Shown: positions 10,879 through 22,601, counted from the first letter of the stretch. The stretch is DNA of 64,000 nucleotides from Aurifilum marmelostoma (GCA_027559495.1 JAMXSV010000005.1:744001-808000); one strand, 5' to 3'. Notes: generated by a model from the sequence alone, not told the origin. Made by a program: numbers and translations.

Positions 10879-13800
10879 ATGTACAACAAGGACAGGATCA
10901 TGAGGAAACTTCTCGGCAAGGTCGCCGTCGACGCTTCACCTTCGCCCTCTTCCTCTGTTGACCACCCGACCACTCCCAACCTGACCAACCTCGGCGTCAG
11001 CTCCTCGTCTCCTTATCCCCCGACCGGTACTCTCTATCGCTCCAGCCGCTCCCAAGATGCCTCTCTTGACGCTGGCTGCCCGATCGACTCCCTCGACCGC
11101 TCCTCGGACGGCCACAGTGCTATCCTCGCCGGCCGCCACATCCTCAAGATCGTCAATCTCCAGGGGAGATCGATACAGGCCGGCATAGACCTACGCGCCG
11201 CTATCCTCGCCCAGCCCGTCGTCAAGAACTCCACCGTGTCGGTCGCCGACCAGCTGTCTATCAAGGACGTCAAGTGGCTCAAGGGACGAGGCGACACGAC
11301 CATCTTCACCGCCTGCGCCAACGGCAAAATCTTTCAGTACGACCTGACGCGCCTGGGCGGCGGTGCTGATGGCGCTCCCATGGAGGTGATACACATGAGG
11401 GAGGACTCGCGCCAGATAAATACCCTCGACATCAATCCGCGGTCCTCCAAGATGCTCGCCGGGAGCCAGGATGGCATCGTGCGCTGCTTCGATATTATGA
11501 ACCCCGTCCGAACACACACCGGCCACCTGACCTTCCGGGCCATCCAGTCCTTCAAGTGCAACGCCGGCGGGATCCAGTGCCTACAGTGGTCCCCCAACAT
11601 CGAAGGCGCCTTCTATTTTGCATGCGGCACCGAACAAGGTGTTGTGCTGAAGTGGGACATTAGGAAGTCTACCGCGCCCGTGCTTAGGATCAACGCACAC
11701 GACGCGGCCTGCACCTCTCTGGCGTGGCACTTCGATGGAGACCATCTGGTCAGCGCGGGCTGGGACAAGAAATGTTTCGTCTGGGACGTGTCTGCATCAG
11801 CCGACAAGCGGCAGAAGCCCAAGTGCACCATATCCACCCCAGCCCCAGTCGCCGACCTCGCGTGGAGGCCTGGAACCTGGTCTGCCACCGCCCAGGGGAG
11901 GCGGGCTGCCCAGCTCGCAGTCACCTACGACGACAGCAGCCGGCAAGGCCTCAATCTCTGCCATATCTGGGACCTGGCAAGGCCTACCATGCCCTTCAAG
12001 AAGCTCCAAAACTTCGACACGCCACCGTCCGCCCTTCTCTGGCACGACCAGGACCTGCTGTGGACTGTCGGTCACGATGGCCTCTTCAATCAGTTCGATA
12101 TCGCCCATGCGCCCATGGCCGTCGATCAGATCCCTACCTCCGCGCTGGCCTTCTCTTCTCATGGAGACATAATGGCCTTTCTCGACGAGCGGCCTCTGCT
12201 GCGACGGCCTCATCCGTCCATCGTCCCCGCCGAGACCATCTCACCATCATACGGCTCCAGCCCGACGGCGGGTCCCATACTCAGCATCAGCCGTAGCGAC
12301 TCGGATGAAGACGTTGCTGGAAGCTTCTTGGGTGCGCGAAGGGCTCGACCAAAGCAGAGACGTATGCCCACCACCGGTCGGTCTGCCCAGATTCACAACA
12401 CTACCCCCGCTGGAGGCCCAGATGCTCCAATCCTGGCTTTAGCCCAGTCCATTAAAGCCGCTGGCCTCTACAAGACTCAACAAGCGATGGCTATTGGCAA
12501 GGTCCCGTCGGCAGATAAGTTTCCTGTCTACCAGTACCTATCGACGCATTATCTTGAGACGCTACAGGACCTGCTGCCGCACAAGAAGGATAGAGGATCC
12601 CTCGAGGACCGTGTCGTATCTATACTACATCATTACTCCAAGGCTGCAGAATCGATTGGGCTCTTCCGCCTATCACAAATCTGGCTCTTATTAGCTCACG
12701 CTGTGCAGCTGCTACTCCCGAGGAGAGCGCAGTATCATCTTGACCGGCGGAGCGGCGAGCTGGAGAGGTCAGAGAGGGCCAGGCGAAAGCTCAAACCGAA
12801 ACTTGCATCCACGAGCCTGGATGCTGAACGCTCAGGACCTGCGGATCCCAGCCGTGCCTCGATGGCTGGTCTGTCACCCTTGGTAGGTGCTGAAAAGGCG
12901 GGCGTACTCCGCTCTTTATTGTCGGAGGAGTTTGAGAGCACATCGAATGCTCCTACCCCTGTTGCCCGGCCGGTAGATGGCCTCAGCCCACCTCCTATAG
13001 ACAAGAGCCTCGCTCATCCTGATCATAGCTTCGCCTTTGGGAAGAAGCTGACGCCGGTGCAGGAGGGTGCCAGCTTCGCACTCCCAGCACCGCTCCAACA
13101 ACGCCCGTCGATGAGGAAGCGGTTGGATTCCGAACCTATATCCACCATGAGCAACGACAGTGACGCATACGCGAGCACCGAGGGATACGACTTCTACGAC
13201 ACAGAAACCATCAGCAGAGCCATAGATGTTCCCGCTCTGAATAGCCATGAGCATTTCGAGCCAGGATCTCGAAGCAGCGCGAGGAGGTTCATCGCGAGAC
13301 AAGACTCCGACGAGAGCTACGGGCAGATGTTTTCCATCTCGAGCGGCAGCAGACAGACCACGCAGCTTGCAGCGTCATCTTCTAGCTCCATGCTGAGACC
13401 CAATCACAACAAGGCGGGAGCTTCGGTCCATCCTCCAATCGCTCGCAGCGCCAGCATTGGGGGTAACGAAAGCCGCATCAGAGGCGCTGTAGTAGAGGAT
13501 AGTGACTCCTGGGAGCGGCAACCCGGGATTGTCACTGGAGACGGCTCAATGAACGCGCCCGCATCGCAATCCACAGATGATGATCACCCTTTCGTCACGC
13601 AGACCACAATGGACAGCATAAATTTTGAAAAAGGAGAGTCACATCCCCGGCCTGATAGCTTTCCACAAGACAACTCTCAGACGGCGTCTGTCGGCGTGAG
13701 CCCACATAGCTCAATTGAGATCCACTATGAGGATCCCGAGATGCCCCGGGAGACAGATTATCTGCCGTGGGCGGACGATCCTCCATACCCTCACCCAATC

Positions 13801-15060
13801 GCCTGGGAGGAAGAGGCAGCATTCGACTCGCTCAGCCCTCTTAACCCCGCCAAAATTGTGTCGTGGGCTCTTCGCTTCGAGTCCAGGTCTTCAGCTCTCA
13901 ATGCCTCCGCTATGGTGCTCCTCCTGAGACCCCTTCTCCGAGACGACAGCGTGATCGACCCTTTCCAGGCGGCTGCTATCCTCAAACAGCACCATTCTCG
14001 GCTCATGAACATGAAGCTTTTCACGCAAGCAGCCGTTCTCCGAAAGCTGTGCGTCAAAGGCTGGCCTGGAGCGCCCCTCTCCGAGTGGGGCGACGACTAC
14101 CCAGCAGTTTTCAGACCTGCGCAGTTTAACAATACGGCAGCCTTTATCTGCGCTACCTGCCACAAGCCCAGGGAGATTGATCGTCGTAGGACAAGTAGAA
14201 AGTCAAATGCAATTTGGCAGTGTGAGCGGTGCTCGGTAGTCATGGCTCCTTGCGCAATCTGCCGTCATCGCGATATGGCCGAGCACATCACGCCAGTGGA
14301 TATCAGCGCCGACCCTCTCCATGCGTGTGGGACTGACCACGAAGACGGTCCTTTATCAACATGGTGGTACTGTGCAGGCTGTGGGCACGGGGGTCACACG
14401 TCTTGTCTGCAAAGCTGGCATTCCGAGGCCGAGACCGAAGAGCCTGACTCGTCTGTCGATGGTCGCGGCGCGAGTCTCCTCTCGGATGGCTGCTGTCCCT
14501 TTGACGGTTGTGGACATGCATGCCTACCAGGGAAGTATCGGGCGGAATCCACTGTGGCGAGGACAGAAGAAGTCAGTCGTCTGGTCAAGGAAGTGAACCG
14601 AAGGGCCAACTTGGGCGGGACTGCTACCCCTAGGCTTTCCGCGGCTCGCTACACTGCGGGATCACTCAGCAACGATGATCTTGCTATCGTCTCACGAGGA
14701 AGTCGACGACGAGGCGGAAACAGCCTCGAGGGCAGCGTCTATAGTGACGCAAAGGACATTCCTCAGAGCCGCGCTGTGGAGTCCGCCCGCGAGTCTCTGG
14801 TCAGTGGTGGACTGAGGCACGCTGCGTCAGCCATTCACCTCAGCGGCGCGAGCAGTGAGCACAATACCGTTCGGTCTGGTGCTTCCCTTGGTCTGAGCAC
14901 GAGTCCTGGTCGGGGCGGGCCAGCAGGGGGAGCGAGAGAGGCGCAAGAGCGTCAAGTTCGGCGGAAGCACAGTCTTATCCGAGGAGACTGGGGCTCGAAA
15001 ATAATGAAAAATCAAGTTTGCACCTCAGTGCCATTTTGCCAATCCAAGCAAACTTGGTAG
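10879..15060 (+). CDS. rtc1: Rtc1/Sea2-like SEACAT (GATOR2) subunit, WDR24 family
   Basis: A single long exon of 1393 codons. The family (yeast Rtc1/Sea2, animal WDR24) is a scaffold of the vacuole-associated SEA/GATOR2 complex that relays amino-acid sufficiency to TORC1. Residues 1-70 are Ser/Pro-rich. WD40 blades run from about 125 to 410, with recognisable units KIFQYDL, IVRCFDI, VVLKWDI, CFVWDVS and LFNQFDI. A long disordered middle follows, rich in Ser, Asp and Glu. The helical segment near residue 990 (KIVSWALRFE) comes before a C-terminal zinc region: CATCHKP and CERCSVVMAPCAICRH (about 1090-1130), WWYCAGCGHGGHTSCLQSWH (about 1160-1180), and CCPFDGCGHACLPGKY (about 1210). That is a RING-like end typical of the family. 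The length suits filamentous fungi. An in-frame ATG eight codons downstream is an alternative start. The last 20 residues may be replaced by an unseen exon. Confidence 0.93.
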   Translation: MYNKDRIMRKLLGKVAVDASPSPSSSVDHPTTPNLTNLGVSSSSPYPPTGTLYRSSRSQDASLDAGCPIDSLDRSSDGHSAILAGRHILKIVNLQGRSIQAGIDLRAAILAQPVVKNSTVSVADQLSIKDVKWLKGRGDTTIFTACANGKIFQYDLTRLGGGADGAPMEVIHMREDSRQINTLDINPRSSKMLAGSQDGIVRCFDIMNPVRTHTGHLTFRAIQSFKCNAGGIQCLQWSPNIEGAFYFACGTEQGVVLKWDIRKSTAPVLRINAHDAACTSLAWHFDGDHLVSAGWDKKCFVWDVSASADKRQKPKCTISTPAPVADLAWRPGTWSATAQGRRAAQLAVTYDDSSRQGLNLCHIWDLARPTMPFKKLQNFDTPPSALLWHDQDLLWTVGHDGLFNQFDIAHAPMAVDQIPTSALAFSSHGDIMAFLDERPLLRRPHPSIVPAETISPSYGSSPTAGPILSISRSDSDEDVAGSFLGARRARPKQRRMPTTGRSAQIHNTTPAGGPDAPILALAQSIKAAGLYKTQQAMAIGKVPSADKFPVYQYLSTHYLETLQDLLPHKKDRGSLEDRVVSILHHYSKAAESIGLFRLSQIWLLLAHAVQLLLPRRAQYHLDRRSGELERSERARRKLKPKLASTSLDAERSGPADPSRASMAGLSPLVGAEKAGVLRSLLSEEFESTSNAPTPVARPVDGLSPPPIDKSLAHPDHSFAFGKKLTPVQEGASFALPAPLQQRPSMRKRLDSEPISTMSNDSDAYASTEGYDFYDTETISRAIDVPALNSHEHFEPGSRSSARRFIARQDSDESYGQMFSISSGSRQTTQLAASSSSSMLRPNHNKAGASVHPPIARSASIGGNESRIRGAVVEDSDSWERQPGIVTGDGSMNAPASQSTDDDHPFVTQTTMDSINFEKGESHPRPDSFPQDNSQTASVGVSPHSSIEIHYEDPEMPRETDYLPWADDPPYPHPIAWEEEAAFDSLSPLNPAKIVSWALRFESRSSALNASAMVLLLRPLLRDDSVIDPFQAAAILKQHHSRLMNMKLFTQAAVLRKLCVKGWPGAPLSEWGDDYPAVFRPAQFNNTAAFICATCHKPREIDRRRTSRKSNAIWQCERCSVVMAPCAICRHRDMAEHITPVDISADPLHACGTDHEDGPLSTWWYCAGCGHGGHTSCLQSWHSEAETEEPDSSVDGRGASLLSDGCCPFDGCGHACLPGKYRAESTVARTEEVSRLVKEVNRRANLGGTATPRLSAARYTAGSLSNDDLAIVSRGSRRRGGNSLEGSVYSDAKDIPQSRAVESARESLVSGGLRHAASAIHLSGASSEHNTVRSGASLGLSTSPGRGGPAGGAREAQERQVRRKHSLIRGDWGSKIMKNQVCTSVPFCQSKQTW

Positions 15061-15340
15061 ATTGTCAGCATACTGTGGCTATCCCCGTGCTACGGAATGC
15101 GTACGTTGTATGACACTGCTTCCTAGTTGACTAGCCGGCGACATTCTTTGTCATTGGTTAATCATATTGGTGATGCCATTTGCAATGCTTGAGTCTACAT
15201 GATGAGGCTGAGAAGGCCCAGCATCCTTGGACTCGAGCAAGTTCAAGAAGGTGCCGATAGAGGCCCGATGTGTCTTTTGTTTCAGGTATGTGTTTTTGGT
15301 GCTGTACATTGATATACCCCACAAGCCTACCATGAAACAC
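15061..15340. other. convergent intergenic spacer
   Basis: A 280-bp spacer between the tail-to-tail stops of rtc1 and the flavin oxidoreductase. It presumably holds both 3' untranslated regions. No other feature was seen. Confidence 0.5.
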
Positions 15341-16990
15341 CTACTCCGGGATCTTGAACCCTCCAGGAACTTCCTTCGTGAAGACCTTGTTTGGATCCAC
15401 CTCGTCACGCACCCTTTTAAGCCTGGAAGTGCTAGCTGAGCCGTAGCTCGCGATGGGATCCTGGGACTGGTCTGCATAATTCAGATACACAAACGGATCC
15501 CAAGCCCCCAAGGCGATCGTTGCGGTCTTGATTTGCCCAGCCAAGAAAGCCGTGGATTTATAGACCGTGTCGTCGTCACCCTCTTCAGTCCATGCGGCCA
15601 TGAGCAGGACGACTAACAGGGTGCCATTCCTCGATCCTAGGCCCAACGAGTTGTCGGCGGCGTGCCGTGCATAGATGGCTGGGGGCAGCGGCTCGAAGAC
15701 TATGGACCAGCTGATGTCCGCCACGCCCGAGATGGACGGGATGCTGGCGTTAAAGGCGGCCCACGAGGCGTTGATGGCTTCTGTCGTTGCCTTGACTGTG
15801 ATGGCGTGGTAATTAGATCTGTGAAAGAGTCAGGCTCGCGCTCTTTTTGCCCCCCCACCTTTTTTTTTTTTTTTCCACTTGAAAAGACGGTAGGAAACTA
15901 CACTGTACGTCGCAAGGTGATATTAAACATACCGCAGCCCAGGCGCCTGCAGAGAGGCTGTCTCCGATGCCAGGTCCGTCACATTTGTGATCCTGAGCGT
16001 GTTGGATATCTGGGGCAGGCTCAACAGGTCTGCATAAACCGGCGGGTCTGCAAGGGGCTTGGTGTACACAGGCTGGATGGTGATGAGAGGCCCATTGGCA
16101 GCGCTGTAAGAGAAAGCCATGTCCATCGATGCGTAAATATCGTAGTTATCCGGATTACTGAAGTCCACGAATCCCTGGATAAAGTCGTCGAGCGTCGAGA
16201 TGGGCGCCACGACGAGTCCGCCCCAAAGGTCGCCTTGTTCGAAACCCTGAATGTCAACGCGAGTCACAACGCCAAGATTGTTCGACCCGCCACGGAGGGC
16301 CATGAGCAGGTCCTCATCGTCCCGAGCATTGACGATGGTACCGTTTGCCAGGACGATCTCGTAGTTCAAGATGGAGTCAAAAGCCCAGCCGTACTGAGGC
16401 GAGAACCATGACAAGCCCCCACCAAGGCTGTATCCGCCGACGCCGACACCACTGCTACGTCCTCCTGCGACTGCCAGACCCTGGACTTCGAGAACATTGA
16501 AAACCTGATCCCATGTTGCGCCGGCTCCGATACTCACGACGTTATCTCCGTCGGCGCTGATATCGATGGAATTAAGCGCCGCCAGATCGATAGTGGCGCC
16601 GTCATGAATGTTTGCCGCCCCTGCATTCATGGTGTGACCACCTGAGCGGATGGCAAACCGACATTCAGAATTGGCAGCGAGGCTGGAAACTGCAAGAGAG
16701 ACGTCCTCAGCGTCCGCAGGAGCAAACACACAGGCCGGATAGACGGTCTCTTCCTGTTGTGAATAGTACGTAGATTGAGAAGTGTTGTAGATGGCGTTTC
16801 CTGGATAGGAGACACTGGCATTGAAGAGGCCTGACAGCATGGCGCACTATGATGACTGATTGTCAGATCACTGTGAATTTGCTGTGGGCGTACAATGGGG
16901 AGAGAAACGAAAGAAACAATGGCTTACGCATGCTGCGCCAGAGCTAAGGGCAGAGCCTGTGAGGCCTGTTGATCTGGCTAAGGAATCCAT
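15341..16990 (-). CDS. FAD-linked (VAO/berberine-bridge-like) oxidoreductase
   Basis: An oxidase of the PCMH-type FAD-binding fold, of the kind that oxidises carbohydrates, alkaloid-like or polyketide substrates. The substrate cannot be told from sequence. The model joins 16928..16990, 15933..16846 and 15341..15818 on the minus strand, giving 484 residues, with introns in phase and canonical ends. RSGGHT gives His92 as the expected 8-alpha-histidyl FAD attachment site. GVGVGGYSLGGGLSWF is the glycine-rich FAD motif. LRGGSNNLGVVT and the C-terminal YLNYADQSQDP are typical. The cysteine that gives a second FAD bond in bicovalent members is absent: the sequence there reads GGRSSGVGVGG. The N-terminus is not a clear signal peptide, so the cell location is uncertain. 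A T-rich tract at 15860-15873 lies in the second intron. A TATA-like stretch lies about 70 bp upstream (17061-17070). The neighbours give no clue to a pathway. Confidence 0.9.
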
Positions 16991-18821
16991 ACTTGGGTAA
17001 TAGATGAATCGAGTTTGGGAACACAAACGATTATGGTGGCTAATGAGATGCGGGCGAGGATATAAGTATAGGCAGGACTAACAATCCTTGGCCAGTTCAC
17101 AGGCGAGAAAATCGGAATTCCGGTTGGTTAATTCCCTGGCGGCCTGGAGCAAACGCATACTCGTAGTTAAGCACCATCCCGATTTTACCACTCCTAGCTT
17201 TTCAATGAGCCTGTTTTCCAAGTCCACAACACAGCTTCTCGTATACCTCTATACAAAAGAGCCCGAAGGGTTTCCATGCTGCCTAATGGATGCCATGGCG
17301 CTTCCAGAAGACAATCAAAACAGCCCCCAAGATCGGATGCCTCGACCTTTTTGATTAGCGTTTGCAGACTGCCTAATTTCTGACGTGAGTCTTGGGTCGG
17401 TTGTTGCCCTCATTCATATATGTAATCATGCCCATCCTGCTGTGATTGTCGAGTTGATTGATATCCTTATTCGGACATTCATCATTGATAGCTAGGAAAA
17501 TGAGCGAGGCTTGAAAAAGCCGCTACATCCGACTCTCGTGGTTCTTGCGATATCTGCCTTTCCTGAGCTTTATTGGGCCAATGCCTGCTAATGAACAGTC
17601 CATCAACTGCCCAACCGGTATAGTCATCACCCGGCCCTCCACAAGAGAGATCGGCATCGTTCCAGGTACATCCCCAGGAACCCGGCTTAGGCGCAATTGA
17701 TCCTCGCATCAAATGACCAGTTGACAGGTCTGTCCTCTGCAATGGCAATAGCTAGGGATGGGGGCCGGATAGAACCGCATTAAGAAAGAGGTTGCTGGTG
17801 TATCCTCGGGAACTGTAAGTTTTCAATAGTCCGAAATTTGGAGAGTCGCAGTATATGTGCAGAAGGAATCCCCCTGCCCTATAACAGGAGCTTCTATAGG
17901 CCCTTAGCCTGTGGTTTTGTGATGCATTGGGATCCAGACTCTGAATTCAATGTTACACAGTCCTACTTTCATCTTAGAGAATCAAAATTTGGCAGAGTTG
18001 CCCAGATCTGGACTTGCTGAGGTGCCTTTGGAAATACCAGATAGAGATCTCCACCTTGCCGAGAGAACACACTGAAAACCTCGGAGATGGTGCTGTGGAA
18101 TCTGCGCAGAGGACTTGGCGGGATCTACGAGGAGGACAAGGTAGGACGTCAAATGAATTAGCCGTCTGTAGGATCACCTCGGCACGGCTATCTGACATGA
18201 ATGAGCTGAGGCATTCCAAAATCCTCGGCGAGAAGGGTAAGAAGAAAGGAAAGTCTGTGCGTGCCATCGCCTGCTTTTGAAGGGGCTTCCTATGCTACTG
18301 TATGCGGTCATCAGTGGGGGCAGAGCTCCCAGAGGGGCCAGCCACTCTGAAGACGTAGCTACTTACGAAGTACTCCGTATTCATCACTAACCGATGCACC
18401 GTGGCGAACTGATGTTGTAAGACCCTCACTGACAGAGCCAGCATACCTGAGAACCCCAGCTTCTCTTGCTGCGTTCTCGGGAACGCTGATCTTCCCGTTG
18501 TCAGGATGTACACTGGGTGCCACCGAATGCTACATTTAGTCACATTGCTAGAGTCTAGTCACCCGGCCAAAGGCCACCCTGGGGCCAAAGGTACCTGGCA
18601 CGTGTCTTGCTTGCCGGCCAGATCCTGTTCGGCTGATTATGGTAGTATTTAGCTGCGTGCTGATCAGGCTTAAACTGAGACATGGAGTTCTCCAAGGGTG
18701 TGAGTCGAAGTCATCGTCCTTCGTATCTCAGTTCCGACACCGCGCTTTGAAGCAAAAACACGTTGTGTTGTACATAGTAACGGAGTTTGGATCTTTCGAA
18801 AGGTACTGATTTGAAGATAGA
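16991..18821. other. 1.8-kb interval without a convincing gene
   Basis: It contains the promoter of the flavin oxidoreductase at its left end. A minus-strand frame at 17482-17748 includes a short Trp/Gly/Asp-rich stretch (CTWNDADLSCGGPGDDYTG) that reads like a protein fragment, but I could not extend it or recognise it. The rest shows only short frames. Confidence 0.4.
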
Positions 18822-21007
18822 TCAGTGAGGCAGGTCACGGGGCCCATGTGCCTGTGTTCTGATACTTTCATCAGCATATTTCCAGACATCCTGCGAGCCT
18901 GCTGTCAGCTCTAGCAATGTTCTCTCGCAGATCCCTGTCAGGGGCTCCTCCGGGAGAATTCTGGGGAGTGACACCACCTGCGTCGCCTCTGCACTATCTA
19001 CCCCCGCAGCGGCTTCTGCAGATGACCACCGCCAGCTTCCCTCCGCATGCTGACACGCAGACGCTGCGGCGCTGTCTTGACCAAAGAGTTGTTGGGAAGA
19101 CCCTCTTGCTTCGGTCAGTGACAGTAGCTCCCCCGAGCCGGCCGACCCGATCCGCTCCAGCCTCCAGGCCTGGGTCGAGTCGTCCCAGTGCGTAAGTGGC
19201 TTGCAGGTCCAGGTTCCCTCGTCATCCAGACTCAAGCCCCCGCACACGAGGCGCACACGGACACTGCTGTGTATCGCCTCACCTGTGTTCAGTAACGGCT
19301 CGTTGGTCGCTTTATTGGTGTCTTCATCAATACGGACAAAGTGGCCGGGACGACGAATGACTTGTCCCATCGCTTTCTGCAGTAGGCTTGTAGGTGCTCG
19401 TGTCTGCCCGAGACCCCAAGGCCGAGCAGTCTCCCAGAGGCTCGTGATATCGGTTGTATCTGCGAGTCCAACATCATTATGTTCACTATCTCTGGAGCAG
19501 GTGGAGACAGTCGATGATGGGCAGATTTCGTCGTTTGCCCAGGGAAGAGGCCCCCCATTCGTGGATGAAGGAACCCAAGGGAAAGGATGAGCTGCGGACC
19601 ACTGTAGCCCGGCCAGGAAGAGTTGTCTCACAAGACTCATATCGAACTCAACGGCCACAGACATTAGCTGGTCACACATCCCTAAGTGTATCGATTATGG
19701 TGAGTGTGGATCTTGATGCTACTAATTGTTCAAGGCTGAGGCGACAACTTACAGGCCAGGGTAATATTTGCAATCTGCTGATCGTGATAGCCGCCGCCAA
19801 CATTGGCATGGCTGCCAGGAAACCATACTTGCTTGAGATTGGTCTCATTGTCGTGAACGCGCTCCCAAAGAGTGGGCCTAAACGCTGCTCGGGGCTCGTC
19901 TAATGCTAAGGCCTACATAGCAGTCTCTCTGTCAGTGATGAGCCGCGATTGCCATCCATTGTTGCGAAGTGACTTCTCTAACATGTTCGTACCTGAAAGG
20001 CATTCTCCACCTCTTTTGCCACATTGTTGTTGGTAAAACGCCATGTAATAAAAACAGTTAGTTGATTCATTCTTGGAACTTGAGACGCACGAAATCGTTG
20101 TTAAGGAAGGGAAAACCTATTGTTGTGATGATCCGCGAAGACCAAGTAGAGGTACCGGGGGGATCCCAAGATCTCCGACCGTGTCCCACACGGCAACTGC
20201 TTTGATCTTGATCTTGGTTACTGCATCTTTGAATGTGTCTCTAGAGTACGCCATCTGAGCAACGTAAAAGGAATTCATCAAAAACTGGGCATATGGCAAG
20301 GCTCTATATGGGGGAGGACAACAAACCTGATTCAGGAACCCCCGGTATTGACGCTTGCGCTCCTCTTCCCAGAGAATTTTCGCCGTGCCCTTCTCACCAC
20401 TGTATGGTTGCAGTCCTTTGAAAAGGTAGTCTCGAGCCTCGCGACTCTTGCTCCCCATCAATTGGTAGTCCGTGAAGATCTCATAGAAGTGGTCAAGTCC
20501 ATTGTGGGACATTAGGCCCAACGACGCAATCATGTCCGCCACAGCACGCGCTGCAAAAGCGCCACGAGAAAAGCCGATGAGGATGATATCATCTCCGTCG
20601 ACATAGTTCATGCAGATAAAGCTATAAAGCTCACGAATGTCCTGTGCATACATGTCAGACAGGGATGGCCAGCAGAATACGGTGCAATTGCCGCCCTAGC
20701 CCTGCGACTCACCGCATCCAGCCCGACACCAAAATCCCCGCCCGTCACGGAGTCCAGCGTGGAGCCCGAACTGCCCACGCCGGCATGGTAATAAACAATC
20801 TGATTGCACCCATCTTCGCAAACGTTGCGGAAGAGACGACAGATCCGCCACACATTCGACGGCGGTGAGGACTCGCTTGCGTGTTTGTCAGCTTTGATGG
20901 CGCGAAAAACACACCCCGCTCTCTTTCTCTTACCCTTGTTTGCCCAAGGCATTCATCCAGCTGCCATCGCAGCACACAATCAAACGCTTGAACGATTTCG
21001 AACCCAT
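18822..21007 (-). CDS. DUF2235 (Tle1-like phospholipase fold) hydrolase, probably broken
   Basis: A member of the fungal DUF2235 alpha/beta-hydrolase family, related to the catalytic domain of type VI phospholipase effectors. Visible exons on the minus strand are 20934..21007 (start MGSKSFKRLIVCCDGSW), 20713..20875, 20120..20641 (with a possible in-phase 72-nt intron at 20255..20326), an exon ending at 19993, then 19753..19912 and 18822..19681. GFSRGAFAAR carries the nucleophile Ser104. KIKAVAVWDTVGDLGIPP, ALALDEPR and QVWFPGSHANVGGGYHDQQIANITLAW are family motifs, and a long variable C-terminus follows. After GSSQQ the frame meets TAG (20117-20119), where relatives continue with Trp-Arg-Phe. 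The following intron has a good branch point but no AG before the next coding bases. Either an unusual splice removes this segment (donor gtcttc to acceptor caaaag is in frame) or the allele is a pseudogene. Confidence 0.72.
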
Positions 21008-22142
21008 TTTCTTTGCCCAGGACCAGCTAACAAAGGGTATATCATCGGGATCTTAGCAGCACCCTCTGGCCTACAACCCTTAGACCCGATTAAATTTCGG
21101 AAGATACAGTTTGAGAGATCTTTTGTGGCTGCTAGCTTGTCCCCTGACCATGCAATCTCGCTGCTCCTGATTGGACATGTAGATATCACGTGTGTTCCCA
21201 CCTGATGTTGAACTTTCTAGCTGCTACATTACAAGATTTAGTGTAAATTTGTATCTCGTGTTAGATCGATTATTCTACCTACGGTCGGTCTCGCATATTT
21301 GAGATGATCAGCACGCAAGCATTAACTGCATCATAAGCCATCATCCTCAGCTAATTAGTAGAACAGTAGTCACCAGCAAGGGGAGGTGTCCCACAAGTAT
21401 GAAAGACTAATAAAGATTATGTGGTGATAGCGAAAAGGGATGATATTGAAAGGAAATACCCCAGAGATCATGAGCAGTCGACTAAAACTAATCCATCTCA
21501 AGTTACAGTCTGAATTTCGAGAGAAAAATATAAAACTACAAGCTCCTCAAATGTGTTTGCTTATCGAACTTCTGATAAAGTTAGATTTGGACAAGGTTTT
21601 CTTGTATAAAAAAAAAATCATAACATTTCCAAAACAGACATTTTATTATGAAAACCATATACTATAAAGACGAATGAAGCGAGCTTGGCTGGGGGCGGCC
21701 TCACTGAGCACATGATACGATAAGCAGTTTGTATTCTTGGGAGACTGGGAGGAAGGAGGAATGTGTGTTAATTCAATGCTACAGGAGCATAGGGAGAAAC
21801 TTCATCCATTCGTTTTAGTACTGATATCGCCGGACTAAATTTTAGACTTAGAACATAAGTATTGCTCAGGATTTCTAACCAAACTCCATAAACCGCATGC
21901 ATGGAGTTATGAATCGCAAGTAATTACCTGGTTCAGAAGACAGCTGGTGCTCAGAGGCTCTTAAGCTTTGAGAAGGTTCAAAAAACGCAATGTCAGTTTC
22001 ACTCAAGGTTCCAGGTGTGCTCCCAGCTTTGTTTGGTTTGTCAATAGGTTGAAACATTTGTAGATCTAGATACAAGAAATCCTCATCATCTCCGTGCTGT
22101 GTCGCTTACTTGGCCCCTTGGTTGTTCAACTTCGGGGCATGT
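21008..22142. other. intergenic, AT-richer, no gene seen
   Basis: It lies between the starts and stops of two minus-strand genes. A run of A at 21607-21615 and generally AT-rich sequence occupy 21200-21660. No reading frame shows a domain or splice support. Confidence 0.45.
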
Positions 22143-22601
22143 TTAGTCACAAGAGCCCTTCACATCATCCGACTCGGCATAGCATTTGCCCTGACCATCG
22201 GCACAATCGAAGCCCTCCGTGGCGATCTTCTGGCAAGCCGCCTGCCAGGAATCACCATCGATCTGGCTACCAGAGGCAGAGGTGCAACGCCCGGTATCAG
22301 CGACATAAGAAACGTCCTGCTCGGCGGAGGCACGTAGTCAGTCATGTGCAAGCTATATGCGTAGTATATATATATGGAACGGGCAAGACTCACCGCCGGG
22401 CGATCAGGTGCGTAGAATGAACAAGCAGGGCTAGTGATGCGCCAATTATAGCTGTCGCCGTTGTGGCAGGTGCAGCTGTAGTGCATGTCGGCGAAACTAA
22501 GAAGACATATAGTCAGTAATGAGGATGCTTATGTGGGATCGTGCTCAAAGCACTCACGAGACGCCAGCGAAGGCCGCGACCAGGGCGATATAGAAACGCA
22601 T
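22143..22601 (-). CDS. small secreted cysteine-rich protein (106 aa), effector-like
   Basis: This gene is too finely split to show as a long frame. Three exons on the minus strand (22558..22601, 22394..22496, 22143..22316) join in phase through two canonical introns (gtgagt donors, tag and cag acceptors), giving 106 residues. Residues 1-17 form a signal peptide (MRFYIALVAAFAGVSFA). The mature part of about 89 residues has eight cysteines (YSC, TC, PAC, GRC, AAC, FDC, GKC, GSC), enough for four disulphides, and no known domain. This is the profile of a secreted effector or small antimicrobial-type protein. It is the last gene before about 4 kb of gene-poor DNA and the RIP-mutated repeat block, a position typical of fungal effector genes. 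A TATA-like gtatatacg and a CT-rich tract lie about 70-115 bp upstream. The function is unknown. Confidence 0.78.
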
